From NCBI GenBank assembly GCA_026706485.1, contig JAPOYR010000011.1, positions 62,001 to 126,000 of the forward strand: 64,000 nt of DNA, in the 5' to 3' direction. Under the pieces are notes generated by a model. The model was not told the origin of the DNA and ran no database searches. It saw only the letters and a program-made list of their open reading frames with translations. Positions 15,581-24,109 of the stretch are shown here, piece by piece. The DNA is from Chloroflexota bacterium (GTDB lineage Bacteria; Chloroflexota; UBA11872). Positions within the stretch are counted from its first letter, which is position 1; every line of letters begins with the position of its first letter. A program made the translations under genes and the position numbers.

Positions 15581-16591
15581 ATGCGTCAGGTGGTGAAGGC
15601 GGTCGGGGCCACGACAGCCGAGGTCGTCGAAGCTCCAATTCCCGAACCGGGTCCAGGTCAGGTGCGCGTCAGGGCCGTGCGGAGCCTCATCAGCCGCGGC
15701 TCGGAAACCGGGCGGCTCACAATCGGCCCCGACGACGAGCGCTACTCGCCCGAAGAAGCCGCCGGGCAGCCCGTGCCATTGGGGTATTCCCTGGCGGGCG
15801 TGGTGGATGCACTTGGACCCGGCGTCGCGCGCCACTGGCTCGGCAAGCGCGTGGTCGCCCGCGAGCCGCATGCCGAATACGTGGTGGTCAGTCCGCCGGC
15901 GGGACCGAGCGATCAACCGAACGTGTTCCCGATCCCGGACGGCATGTCGCTTGAGACGGCCGCCTACTGGATCCTGGCCGCTGCCGCGGCCACGTGGGTC
16001 GAAATTGAGCGCGTGCAACCACGGGATTCCATCGTGATCCTCGGCCAGGGGTTGGTGGGAAGCCTGATGCTTCAGGTTCTGAAGGCGGCCGGCCACGGGC
16101 CGGTGGTGGCGGTGGACGCCCTGGAGCTGCGGTGCGATCTGGCCGACCGCCTGGGCGCGGACATCGTGATCAACGCGGCCCGCGAGGACCCCGTCGTGGC
16201 GGTGCACAGCATCACGGCCGGTGTCGGCGCGGACATTGTCATCTACGCCGTGGGCGGCAGCCACGGCGCCAAGGCCTTCCTCCAGGCGCTGGACATGCTC
16301 GCCATCGGCGGACTCCTCCATCTCATCGGGCTCTGTGAGCCCGAGCCGCTGCCGCTGCCGTCCACAAAGATTCAAGGCCGGCGCCTGCTCGGGGGGTACT
16401 ACGGGCGCGCCAACGACGCCTGGACGGCACGTATGGGGATGGATTTACTTGCGTCCGGTGCGATAAACACCTCGGCCATGACCACGCACCGCTTTCCCGC
16501 CGACCGCGCCGGCGACGCTTTTGCCCTGCTGCAAGAACGACCGGGCAACACCCTTGGCGTGATCCTGGAGTGGGACGCGGACTCGGCCTGA
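15581..16591 (+). CDS. Zinc-less MDR (alcohol dehydrogenase-like) oxidoreductase
   Basis: The 336-residue protein (from the ATG at 15581; a GTG at 15539 is possible) is a medium-chain dehydrogenase. It has the N-terminal GroES-like fold (PIPEPGPGQVRVRAVRSLIS), a Rossmann loop ILGQGLVGSLMLQVLKAAG and AVDALELR after it. The structural-zinc cysteine loop is absent. The usual GHE motif is GYSLAG, so the catalytic zinc site is also missing. This pattern is common in the sorbitol-dehydrogenase-like and bacteriochlorophyllide-like branches. Probable cytoplasmic NAD(P)-dependent reductase, substrate unknown. It converges with the transglutaminase-fold gene. Confidence 0.8.
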   Translation: MRQVVKAVGATTAEVVEAPIPEPGPGQVRVRAVRSLISRGSETGRLTIGPDDERYSPEEAAGQPVPLGYSLAGVVDALGPGVARHWLGKRVVAREPHAEYVVVSPPAGPSDQPNVFPIPDGMSLETAAYWILAAAAATWVEIERVQPRDSIVILGQGLVGSLMLQVLKAAGHGPVVAVDALELRCDLADRLGADIVINAAREDPVVAVHSITAGVGADIVIYAVGGSHGAKAFLQALDMLAIGGLLHLIGLCEPEPLPLPSTKIQGRRLLGGYYGRANDAWTARMGMDLLASGAINTSAMTTHRFPADRAGDAFALLQERPGNTLGVILEWDADSA

Positions 16592-16598
16592 GCGCCAC

Positions 16599-17510
16599 TC
16601 AGCTGAAGCCCGTGACTTCCTGTTCGAAGACTGCTTCGATGAGCGCCCGATACTCCCTGTTGATGGTCCACAGGCCCGCTTCCGACGCCTGCTCCGAGGT
16701 GGTCTGGGCGTAGTCGTAGCGCGGGGCGTCGGCCAGGCGGTAATTGATGAAGCCGTTCACTTCGTGCGGATGAAAGAAGAGATCGCGGCAGCGCGCCACG
16801 CGCTCCGGCCAGGTTGATTGGTAGCTGACGTCGCGCTTCACGTCGTCGGGCTGGTTCGCCATGATCGACGGGTCGTTCATCAGGTCCCACGCCGAGGCCA
16901 AGTCGCCGTCGGCCTTGCGGAAATACACCCCCATGCGGGGATCCACATAGGCCCACGTGCCGACGAAGACCTCCGCCGTCACGTGCCCGCCGATGACGTG
17001 GTAGAGGATTCGCCCTGGAATGCCCGCGACCTCGCACAGCGGAACGTAGAGCCGCGAGAGTCCCTCGCAGAGCCACTCGCCCTTGGCGATCAGCTCCTCC
17101 TCGGTGCCGCCGTAGACGTAGTCGTCATGCGAAGGCTCGCGTCCGGCCTCCAAGTGCGCGTCGCGGCAGAACCGCATGAGCGCCAGTGCCTTGTCCGCCG
17201 GCGTTTCGGCCCCACGCGTCGCGCGGCGCACGACGTCCTCCAACTCGGGTCGCGAGCCGGCGACGTAGGCCGTGCGTTCGGGCGTATATGTGCGATAGAG
17301 AAAATCGGCAGTCTGCGGGCAGAGCAGCACGAGTTCGCGGCGCAGCTGAAAGTCGACCGTCCCGGTGTAGTTCACGTCGAGCTGGTTGTAGTTGACGATG
17401 TAGGCGGCGCGCCGGTCCGAGCCCACGATCCGCTCAGCGGCCGCCAGTCCGGTGTACGCCCGCAGGTCCACCCAGGAGTTGGCAGTCGGACCCTTGAACA
17501 TCTCGCCCAT
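16599..17510 (-). CDS. Transglutaminase-like (papain-fold) protein
   Basis: The 303-residue protein carries a transglutaminase core with an intact Cys-His-Asp triad: GEWLCEGLS (Cys148), GGHVTAEVFV (His176) and YVDPRMGV (Asp190). Bacterial members act as cysteine proteases, amidases or peptide N-glycanase-like enzymes more often than as cross-linkers. There is no signal peptide. I chose the ATG at 17510 because earlier in-frame starts would extend into low-complexity sequence and the divergent neighbour. It is divergent from the ThDP enzyme gene, with about 130 bases between for both promoters. Function cannot be specified further. Confidence 0.78.
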   Translation of the reverse strand: MGEMFKGPTANSWVDLRAYTGLAAAERIVGSDRRAAYIVNYNQLDVNYTGTVDFQLRRELVLLCPQTADFLYRTYTPERTAYVAGSRPELEDVVRRATRGAETPADKALALMRFCRDAHLEAGREPSHDDYVYGGTEEELIAKGEWLCEGLSRLYVPLCEVAGIPGRILYHVIGGHVTAEVFVGTWAYVDPRMGVYFRKADGDLASAWDLMNDPSIMANQPDDVKRDVSYQSTWPERVARCRDLFFHPHEVNGFINYRLADAPRYDYAQTTSEQASEAGLWTINREYRALIEAVFEQEVTGFS

Positions 17511-17640
17511 CCGAGCGCTCCCCGCCAGCGTGTGACCACCGTCGCCGCAGGATAGTCGGATTGGCCGTTGCGGTGGGCAGCTGAAGCCATGCCCGCGGGT
17601 ATCATCGCCGGCCGAAACACTCCTGCGGAAAGGCCCCTCG

Positions 17641-19287
17641 GTGTCGAGTCGCTCATCCAACACGGGCGCGTCTCACCTGGTGGCGGCGCTGATCGAATCC
17701 GGAGTCGAGCGCCTGTTCTCGCTGTCGGGCAACCAGATTCTCTCGATTTACGACGCGTGCCTCGATGCGGGGCTCGAGATCATTCACGTACGCCACGAAG
17801 CCGCGGCGGTGCACATGGCCGACGCCTGGGGCCGGTTGACTGGGCGTCCCGGCGTTGCGCTGCTCACCGCGGGTCCCGGTCATGCGAACGCGCTGTCGGC
17901 GCTGTTCGTGGCGCGGCAATCCGAGTCGCCGCTGGTGGTGCTCAGCGGGCAGAGCGCGCGCGGGGACGACGGCCGCGGCGCCTTTCAGGAGATGCCCCAA
18001 GCGCAGCTGGCACAACCGCTCGCCAAGGCCGCATGGACGGCGGAAGACTCCGGATCGCTCGGCCGTGACGTGCGCTGCGCGCTGGACCTGGCGGGGCAGG
18101 GCCGCCCCGGTCCGGTGGCCGTCAGCGTCCCCAGCGACGTGCTCGAAGCGCAGGCCCCGCGAAGCGACGGCGCATTTGCAAACCCAGAGCGACCGACACT
18201 GACCGATTCCGATCGGCGTCGCATTGGGGAGCTACTCGCCACGGCCAATCGCCCGCTGATCCTGGCCGGCCCGGCCATGATGCGGCCCCCGGCGAGCGTT
18301 GACCTGGAGCAATTGGAAGCGACGACGGGCGTCCCGGTCGTGGCAACGGAGAGCCCGCGGGGGGTGAACGACCCGAGCCTGGGCGCGTTCGCCGAAGTGC
18401 TGGTGCAGGCCGACGTGGTGCTGCTGCTGGGCAAGCGCCTGGACCACTCGCTGCAGTTTGGCGCGTCGCCGTTCTTCGCCGCCGACGCGTGTTTTGCCCA
18501 AATCGACGCCGACTCCGCCGAGCTCGACCGCACCCGGCGAAACATACGGCCACCGCAGCGGCTGGAAATTGCGGCACAGGCGCATCCGGGACAGGCGGCA
18601 CGCCAACTCGCCTCCGCCGCCGGAAGCGCCGGCCACGATGGCTGGCGCGACGCCGTGAGAGCCGCCGTGGCCCACCGCCCGGCGGCCTGGGATTCTTGGC
18701 AGTCGCCGTCCGACGGTCCGCTGCATCCGATCGAGGTTTGCCAGTCAGTCGGGCCGTGGGTGGATGACGGCATTGTCGTGATCGACGGCGGCGAGTTCGG
18801 CCAGTGGGCCCAGGCGTTGCTGAGCGGTCGTCGACGGGTCATCAACGGTCCGGCCGGATCCATTGGCACGTCCGTCCCATTCGCGCTGACAGCCCGTCTC
18901 TTCGACCGAAGGGCACCGGTCGTCGCGATCCAGGGCGACGGCACGATCGGATTCCATCTGCTCGAGTTCGACACCGCGGTGCGCCATGGCCTGCCGTTCG
19001 TCGCCGTCGTCGGCAACGATGCCGGGTGGAACGCCGAGCGCCGCTTGCAGGCGCGAACGTATGGCGACGACCGGATCTTTGCCTGCGATCTGCTCCCGTC
19101 GCGCTATGACCTCGCGGTTGCCGCCCTCGGCGGTCACGGCGAGCATGTGACGAAACGGGCGGACCTGGACGCCGCGCTCGAACGGGCCTTTGCGTCGGGG
19201 CTGCCGAGCCTGGTGAACGTGGCCATCGAGCCCGCGGAGGCGCCGATCGTGCGCCGCAACGGGGCTCCGGCGCCCACCGGGCACTAG
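17641..19287 (+). CDS. Thiamine pyrophosphate-dependent enzyme (acetolactate synthase-like)
   Basis: The 548-residue product has the three-domain layout of the AHAS/pyruvate oxidase/benzoylformate decarboxylase superfamily. The Pyr domain has the ThDP-activating Glu53 in VRHEAAAVHMADAW and then TAGPGHANAL. The central domain starts near RPLILAGPAMM. The PP domain has GDGTIGFHLLEFDTAVRHG and VVGNDAGWN, the GDG...N metal and diphosphate motif. It would decarboxylate or ligate a 2-oxoacid, or act as an oxalyl-CoA-decarboxylase-like lyase. No regulatory subunit gene is adjacent, so a dedicated biosynthetic ilvB is unlikely. The start is a GTG. Its stop overlaps that of the convergent flavin oxidoreductase by 4 bases. 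Confidence 0.85.
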   Translation: MSSRSSNTGASHLVAALIESGVERLFSLSGNQILSIYDACLDAGLEIIHVRHEAAAVHMADAWGRLTGRPGVALLTAGPGHANALSALFVARQSESPLVVLSGQSARGDDGRGAFQEMPQAQLAQPLAKAAWTAEDSGSLGRDVRCALDLAGQGRPGPVAVSVPSDVLEAQAPRSDGAFANPERPTLTDSDRRRIGELLATANRPLILAGPAMMRPPASVDLEQLEATTGVPVVATESPRGVNDPSLGAFAEVLVQADVVLLLGKRLDHSLQFGASPFFAADACFAQIDADSAELDRTRRNIRPPQRLEIAAQAHPGQAARQLASAAGSAGHDGWRDAVRAAVAHRPAAWDSWQSPSDGPLHPIEVCQSVGPWVDDGIVVIDGGEFGQWAQALLSGRRRVINGPAGSIGTSVPFALTARLFDRRAPVVAIQGDGTIGFHLLEFDTAVRHGLPFVAVVGNDAGWNAERRLQARTYGDDRIFACDLLPSRYDLAVAALGGHGEHVTKRADLDAALERAFASGLPSLVNVAIEPAEAPIVRRNGAPAPTGH

Positions 19288-20336
19288 TCCGCCGTCGGCT
19301 TGGGCTTGGCCTGAACGTAGGTGCCCGGCCAGGGCACGTCGACGCCGAGTTCCGCGGCGGCGTGAAGCGGCCAGTAGGGGTTGCGCAGCAACTCGCGTCC
19401 GAGGGCGACCAGGTCGGCGCGACCGCTGCGCACGACCTCATCGGCCATCTGGGCGTTCTCGATCAGCCCCACCGCGATGACCGGCCCGCCGGCCACGCGG
19501 CGGATAGTCTCCGCCGCCGGCAGCAGGTAGCCGGGGTAGACCCTGGGAACGCTGGGCGTCACGCCCCCGGCGCTGACGTGGATCAGGTCGGCCCCAGCCT
19601 CGCGCAGGCAGGCGGCGCCGACGGCCATGTCGTCGGCGGTGTTGCCGCCGTCCACGAAATCGGTGCCCGAGACTCGCACCGAAATCGGCATCCAGTCCGG
19701 AATCGCGGCTCGCACGGCGGCTACGACCTCGCACGGCATGCGCGACCGCTTCTCGATGCTGCCCCTGTATTCGTCGTCGCGGCGGTTGGTTAGCGGGGAG
19801 AAGAACTCGCTGAGCAGATATCCGTGCGCGGAGTGAATCTCGATGGCTTGGAAGCCGGCCTCCACCGCGCGCCGCGCGGCGGACGCAAAGGCGTTCACGA
19901 CGCCCTGGATTTCGGCCACGCTGAGGCTCACCGGTACGCGCCAGCCGTCGTCGAACCGCAGCCGACTCGGCGCCACGAGCCGGTGCCCGGAATGGCCTCG
20001 CTCGTCGTAGTAGGCCTTGCGACCCGCGTGGCCGAGCTGGATGCCGATCACCGCGCCCTGCGAAGCGCAAAAGGCCGCGATGCGACGCAGCGGCTCGATT
20101 TGCGCGTCGTCCCAGAGTCCCAGATTGACTGGATAGATCACGCCCCGGGGTTCGACTGCCGTGACTTCGGTGAAGATCAGACCGACACCGCCGACCGCGC
20201 GCGAGCCGTAGTGCACCACGTGCCAGTCGCCGGCCGACCCACCGTCCACGGCCGCCAGCTGGTCCATCGGGGCCATGACGACGCGGTTGCGCAGCGTCAC
20301 GCCGCGCACCTGCAGCGGATCGAAAAGGCCCGGCAT
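19284..20336 (-). CDS. NADH:flavin oxidoreductase (Old Yellow Enzyme, YqjM-like)
   Basis: The 350-residue protein is a single-domain Old Yellow Enzyme. It begins LFDPLQVRGVTLRNRVVMAP, the FMN-binding start of the barrel. It has GIQLGHAGRKA with the flavin Gln-His-Gly, EIHSAHGYLLSEFFSPLTN with the active-site residues, and VGLIENAQMADEVV with DLVALGRELLRNPYW for the FMN phosphate. It should reduce activated C=C bonds of enones or related compounds with NAD(P)H. The iron-sulfur and second flavin domains of dienoyl-CoA reductases are absent. Its start region is overlapped by the uncertain 5' end of the ABC ATPase gene on the other strand. Confidence 0.88.
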   Translation of the reverse strand: MPGLFDPLQVRGVTLRNRVVMAPMDQLAAVDGGSAGDWHVVHYGSRAVGGVGLIFTEVTAVEPRGVIYPVNLGLWDDAQIEPLRRIAAFCASQGAVIGIQLGHAGRKAYYDERGHSGHRLVAPSRLRFDDGWRVPVSLSVAEIQGVVNAFASAARRAVEAGFQAIEIHSAHGYLLSEFFSPLTNRRDDEYRGSIEKRSRMPCEVVAAVRAAIPDWMPISVRVSGTDFVDGGNTADDMAVGAACLREAGADLIHVSAGGVTPSVPRVYPGYLLPAAETIRRVAGGPVIAVGLIENAQMADEVVRSGRADLVALGRELLRNPYWPLHAAAELGVDVPWPGTYVQAKPKPTAD

Positions 20337-21468
20337 TGAATGCTCGCGAAGAGAGGCCGCGCCGGATTCTAGTGGGCGGATCGCTCGAAAGCGTCGCGAT
20401 GCTCACCGGTCTCCGCCGCCGGGCGCCCACCAGGGGCGCCCCTACACGGAGGGGGCTTCGCGACGCCCGCGGGCACGGGCCGGATACCATGGCGCCGCGT
20501 CGCACAGCGGAGCACGTGACACGGACAACCACCAGCCGGTCCTCGAGTGCCGAGACTTACGCAAGAGCTTTGGCGAACTCGCCGCGGTCGACGGCGTGAG
20601 CTTTCATATCGCCGCCGGCGAGACCTACGGCCTGCTGGGCCCCAACGGCGCGGGCAAGACCACCAGCATCTCCATGGCGGTGGGCCTGATGCAGCGTGAC
20701 GGCGGCCAGGTGCTGTTGGACGGCGAGCCCCTCGATCCCGGTACGACCAGCCTCAAGGCCAAGATCGGGCTGGTGCCGCAAGACCTGGCCATCTACCCCG
20801 ACCTGACGGCGCGGGAGAACCTGCGGTTCTTCGGCCGCCTCTACGACATGCCGCGCACCGAGCTGCGCAGCCGCGTGGACGAGGTGCTCGAGATCATCGG
20901 GCTGAGCGACCGAGCCGACGACCGCGCCGACACCTTCTCCGGCGGGATGAAGCGCCGGCTCAACATCGGCATCGGGCTGTTGCACGCCCCGCGCCTCCTG
21001 GTGCTGGACGAGCCGACCGTCGGTGTGGATCCGCAGAGCCGCAACGCCATTCTGGAGAGCATTGAGCAGCTGGGCAGCGAGGGCCTGGCGGTGCTGTACA
21101 CGACCCACTACATGGAAGAAGCCGAGCGACTCTGCGACCGCATCGGCATCATCGATCGCGGGCAGATCAAGGCCGAGGGCACGCGCCGCGAGCTGGCCCA
21201 GATCGTTCGCGAGCACGACCGCGTGCGCCTGAGCGCCACTGGTTCCCTTCACACTGGCGCCGAGGCCATCGGTGGCATCGCCGGCGTGCAACAAGTTGAC
21301 GTCGTCGACGGCGGCATCGAGGTGCTGGTCGAGCAGGCCGGCAACTCGCTGATGGCGATGCTGTCGGCGATGGACGAGGCCGGCGTGTCGATCACCGGCG
21401 TCGAGATCGACGAGCCGAATCTCGAAGCCGTATTCCTGCATCTCACCGGGCGCTCGCTGCGCGACTGA
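20275..21468 (+). CDS. ABC exporter ATP-binding subunit, start unresolved
   Basis: The ABC domain begins near 20536 (PVLECRDLRKSFGELAAVDG). It has Walker A LLGPNGAGKTTS, Q-loop VPQDLAIYP, signature TFSGGMKRRL, Walker B LLVLDEPTVGVDPQ and the H-loop YTTHYMEEAE. The C-terminal ~90 residues match the extension of DrrA/CcmA-type exporters. The reading frame is open from an ATG at 20275, but that lies inside the divergent flavin oxidoreductase gene and the first ~85 codons read through a repeat. A better placed GTG (20516) and ATG (20489) are out of frame by one base. The gene is followed by two membrane subunits and would energise export of a lipid or drug-like molecule. Confidence 0.85.
   Translation: MTTRLRSVTPRTCSGSKRPGIECSRREAAPDSSGRIARKRRDAHRSPPPGAHQGRPYTEGASRRPRARAGYHGAASHSGARDTDNHQPVLECRDLRKSFGELAAVDGVSFHIAAGETYGLLGPNGAGKTTSISMAVGLMQRDGGQVLLDGEPLDPGTTSLKAKIGLVPQDLAIYPDLTARENLRFFGRLYDMPRTELRSRVDEVLEIIGLSDRADDRADTFSGGMKRRLNIGIGLLHAPRLLVLDEPTVGVDPQSRNAILESIEQLGSEGLAVLYTTHYMEEAERLCDRIGIIDRGQIKAEGTRRELAQIVREHDRVRLSATGSLHTGAEAIGGIAGVQQVDVVDGGIEVLVEQAGNSLMAMLSAMDEAGVSITGVEIDEPNLEAVFLHLTGRSLRD
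20421..20446. repeat. Dispersed palindromic repeat ending GCCCCTAC
   Basis: GGGCGCCC ACCA GGGGCGCCCC followed by TACA forms a stem of 8 pairs. The GCCCCTAC end recurs at 14346-14368 and 23889-23913. It lies inside the doubtful 5' extension of the ABC ATPase frame, which argues that this extension is not translated. Confidence 0.6.
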
Positions 21469-21470
21469 GC

Positions 21471-22664
21471 ATGCGGTCCGCCCTGGTCATCGCCGGAAAG
21501 GACCTGCGGCAGCGCGCCCGCGACCGCTCGGTCTACGTGTTTGCCATCGTCGCTCCGCTTGGCCTGGCGGCCATTTTCGGCTTCGTGTTCAACCCCATCA
21601 GCGATGCCGACTTTACGGCGACGTTCGCCGTGGCCAACGTCGACCAAGGACCACTCGCGGCCCCGCTGGTCGACGGCGTGCTCGGCGGTCTCGCGGACGA
21701 CGGCAACGTCAACCTGGTGCACGCGGCGAGCGCGGAGGAGGCCACACGCCTCGTCGAGGGCGACGGTGAACGAGCCGACCAGGATGTCGACGCGGCCATC
21801 ATCATTCCCGCCGGGTTTTCCGCCCGCGTGCAGACCGGTCAGCCAGCGGAGCTCCGCGTCGTCCAGAATGCGAACGCGTCTCTCGCGTCAACCCTTGCCC
21901 TGGCAATCGTCCAGGAATATGCCCGCCAGCTCGACTATGTGCAGGGCGCGCTGACAACCGTGATTTCGTCGGATCCCGCGCGCCTGGTCGACGCGGCCGC
22001 CATCGCGGAGCGGGCTGGGGCCACACCCAGCCCGGTCTCGGTGCAGGACGTATCCGCGACCATCAAGCAACTGGACAGCACGACGTTCTACGCCGCCGGC
22101 CTGGCCACGTTCTTCCTGTTCTTCACGGTGCAATTCGGCGTCAACAGCCTGCTGGAGGAGCGCCACGCGGGCACGCTGAGCCGCTTGCTGGCGGCGCCCG
22201 TGCCGAAGGGGTCGATCATCCTCGGCAAGGCAATGACGGCGTTCGGCCTGGGCGTGGTGAGCATGCTGATCATGATCGTGGCCACCAGTTTCATCTTGGG
22301 CGCCGATTGGGGCAATCCCGTCGGCGTCGCGCTGCTGGTCGTCGCGGCCACAGCGTCGGCGATCGGCGTCATGGCCATGGTCAGCGCCCTGGCGCGAACT
22401 TCGGAGCAGGGCGCGGTGTTCTCGTCCATCGCCGCCGTCGTGCTGGGAATCCTCGGCGGGACGTTTTTCCCAATCAATCAAGCCGGCGGCGTGCTCGCGA
22501 GCCTGCGATTCGTCGCGCCGCACGCGTGGTTCCTGCAAGGACTGGGCGACCTCGCCGGCGGCGCGCTCGGCGACATCGTGCCCGGGGTCGCCGCGTTGCT
22601 CGTGTTCACCGTCGTGACGTCGGGCATCGCGCTCGTGCTATTGCGGCGGAGGCTCAACCCGTGA
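21471..22664 (+). CDS. ABC-2 type exporter permease subunit
   Basis: The 397-residue protein begins 2 bases after the ATPase stop. It has one N-terminal membrane span (YVFAIVAPLGLAAIFGFVF), a ~170-residue extracytoplasmic domain, and then five C-terminal spans starting at FYAAGLATFFLFFTVQFGVN. LLEERHAGTLSRLLAAPVPK is the characteristic ABC-2 amphipathic helix and coupling motif. It should form a heterodimeric channel with the next gene product. The substrate is not evident; relatives export lipids, antibiotics or Na+. Confidence 0.87.
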   Translation: MRSALVIAGKDLRQRARDRSVYVFAIVAPLGLAAIFGFVFNPISDADFTATFAVANVDQGPLAAPLVDGVLGGLADDGNVNLVHAASAEEATRLVEGDGERADQDVDAAIIIPAGFSARVQTGQPAELRVVQNANASLASTLALAIVQEYARQLDYVQGALTTVISSDPARLVDAAAIAERAGATPSPVSVQDVSATIKQLDSTTFYAAGLATFFLFFTVQFGVNSLLEERHAGTLSRLLAAPVPKGSIILGKAMTAFGLGVVSMLIMIVATSFILGADWGNPVGVALLVVAATASAIGVMAMVSALARTSEQGAVFSSIAAVVLGILGGTFFPINQAGGVLASLRFVAPHAWFLQGLGDLAGGALGDIVPGVAALLVFTVVTSGIALVLLRRRLNP

Positions 22665-23833
22665 AGGCGCTCGCCATCGCCGCCTCGAACCTGCACCGCT
22701 TCGCGCGCGAGCGATCCAACGTGTTCTTCGTCCTGATTCTGCCCATGCTGCTCATCCTGGTGCTGGGCTCGGTGTTTGGCCGCGGCTTCGAACCGCGCGT
22801 GGGGCTGGTGGCTCCCGGGACCGGGGATCTCACGAACGCCTTGATCGAAGGGCTGGAGGCACATGAGGAGTTCGCGGTGCACCAGCACACCGACCGCGAT
22901 ACGGTGGTCGGCGCCGTCGAGCGCGGCGAGTTGGAGGCCGGATTGATCCTTCCGCCCGACTACGACGATGCCATTCGCGCCGGCGACACGGTCGAGATCG
23001 ACTTCATCGCTCGTCCGGGACAGGACTCGTTGAGCCTGCGTCGCACCGTCGACGCGCTGCTGGCGGAGCAGATCGCGCTGCCGCGCATTGCCGCGTTCGT
23101 TGCCCGGGAGGGCGAAATCCCCTACGACCAAGCTCTGGCCCAGGCGGCCGCGGTTTCAGGCGAAACCGCCGGAGTGCAAGTCGTGTCGACGGTTGCTGGA
23201 GAGTCGTTCATCGGCCGCCGCAGCTGGGGACAATTCGATCTCGGGGCGCAGCAGCAGCTGATGCTGTTCATGTTCCTCACCTCGCTCGCGGGTTCGGCCG
23301 CGCTGGTGCAGACGCGGCGGCTGGGCATCGCGCGCCGCATGTTCGCCACGCCCACGACCGTGCGCACCATCCTGCTCGGCGAGGGACTGGGGCGATTCGG
23401 CGTCGCCCTGGTGCAGGGCGTCTACATCATGCTGGGCACCATGGTGATTTTCGGCGTTCGTTGGGGCGATCCGCTCAGCGCCCTGCTGATCGTGGCGGCC
23501 TTCGGCCTCGTGGGCAGCGGGGCCGCCATGCTCATGGGCGCGCTCTTCAGCAACGACCAGCAGGCGGCGCCGGTGGGCGTGTTCCTGGGTCTGGGCACCG
23601 CGGCCCTCGGCGGCTGCATGTTGCCGCTCTATGTGATGGAGCTGTTCGCCCCCGCCGTATGGACCGCGGCGCACGTGATGCCGCACGCCTGGGCACTGGA
23701 TGCGTTCGAGATCCTGGCCCTCCGCAATGGCGGCGTGGGCGACGTGCTGCCGTTCCTGGGCATCCTGCTCGGGTACGCCGCGGGGTTCTATGTACTGGCG
23801 ATCTGGCGGCTGCGGGCGGTGCTCACGCGCTAG
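22661..23833 (+). CDS. Second ABC-2 type exporter permease subunit
   Basis: The 390-residue protein starts at a GTG overlapping the stop of the preceding permease (GTGA), so the two are translationally coupled. The topology is the same: N-terminal span (NVFFVLILPMLLILVLGSVF), external domain, then five spans from LMLFMFLTSLAGSAALVQ. The coupling helix reads TRRLGIARRMFATPTTVRT. A longer open frame reaching back to 22307 lies inside the upstream gene and is not credible. A terminator-like hairpin follows the stop within 5 bases and closes the three-gene operon. Confidence 0.87.
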   Translation: MKALAIAASNLHRFARERSNVFFVLILPMLLILVLGSVFGRGFEPRVGLVAPGTGDLTNALIEGLEAHEEFAVHQHTDRDTVVGAVERGELEAGLILPPDYDDAIRAGDTVEIDFIARPGQDSLSLRRTVDALLAEQIALPRIAAFVAREGEIPYDQALAQAAAVSGETAGVQVVSTVAGESFIGRRSWGQFDLGAQQQLMLFMFLTSLAGSAALVQTRRLGIARRMFATPTTVRTILLGEGLGRFGVALVQGVYIMLGTMVIFGVRWGDPLSALLIVAAFGLVGSGAAMLMGALFSNDQQAAPVGVFLGLGTAALGGCMLPLYVMELFAPAVWTAAHVMPHAWALDAFEILALRNGGVGDVLPFLGILLGYAAGFYVLAIWRLRAVLTR

Positions 23834-23837
23834 GACT

Positions 23838-23862
23838 AGGGGCTATCAGGCGGGTAGCCCCT
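23838..23862. terminator. Terminator-like hairpin after the ABC exporter operon
   Basis: AGGGGCTA, a 9-base loop, and TAGCCCCT give a perfect 8-bp stem beginning 5 bases past the stop of the last permease gene. No T-run follows, as is usual in this GC-rich window. Confidence 0.6.
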
Positions 23863-23888
23863 GGCGACGACCGCTGGGTTGAGAGTTT

Positions 23889-24057
23889 GGGGCGACGCAT
23901 GCGGTGCCCCTACGCTTGGATTCACAGCTCGAATGGCCGCCGGGTTCCCGCCTTCAGCAACCGTTGCAAAACCCGGCCAAGCCGGCGGATGTCCGGGCGA
24001 ATCCTATCCGCCTCCAGATTCACTGATGGGTGGATTCCCGCCTTCGCGGGAATGACG
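23889..24057. repeat. Two dispersed repeats between convergent genes
   Basis: GGGGCGACGCATGCGGTGCC followed by CCTAC (23889-23913) shares its GCCCCTAC end with 14346-14368 and 20421-20446. GATTCCCGCCTTCGCGGGAA followed by TGAC (24034-24057) contains ATTCCCGC, CTTC, GCGGGAAT, a perfect 8-bp stem. It is the best copy of the family at 712-737 and 4319-4343. Nothing else is seen in the 23834-24109 gap. Confidence 0.65.
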
Positions 24058-24109
24058 GCGGGGTTACGCCGGGGTCTCCAGCAGAGCGCTGATTGGCGCG
24101 CGGGGAACC

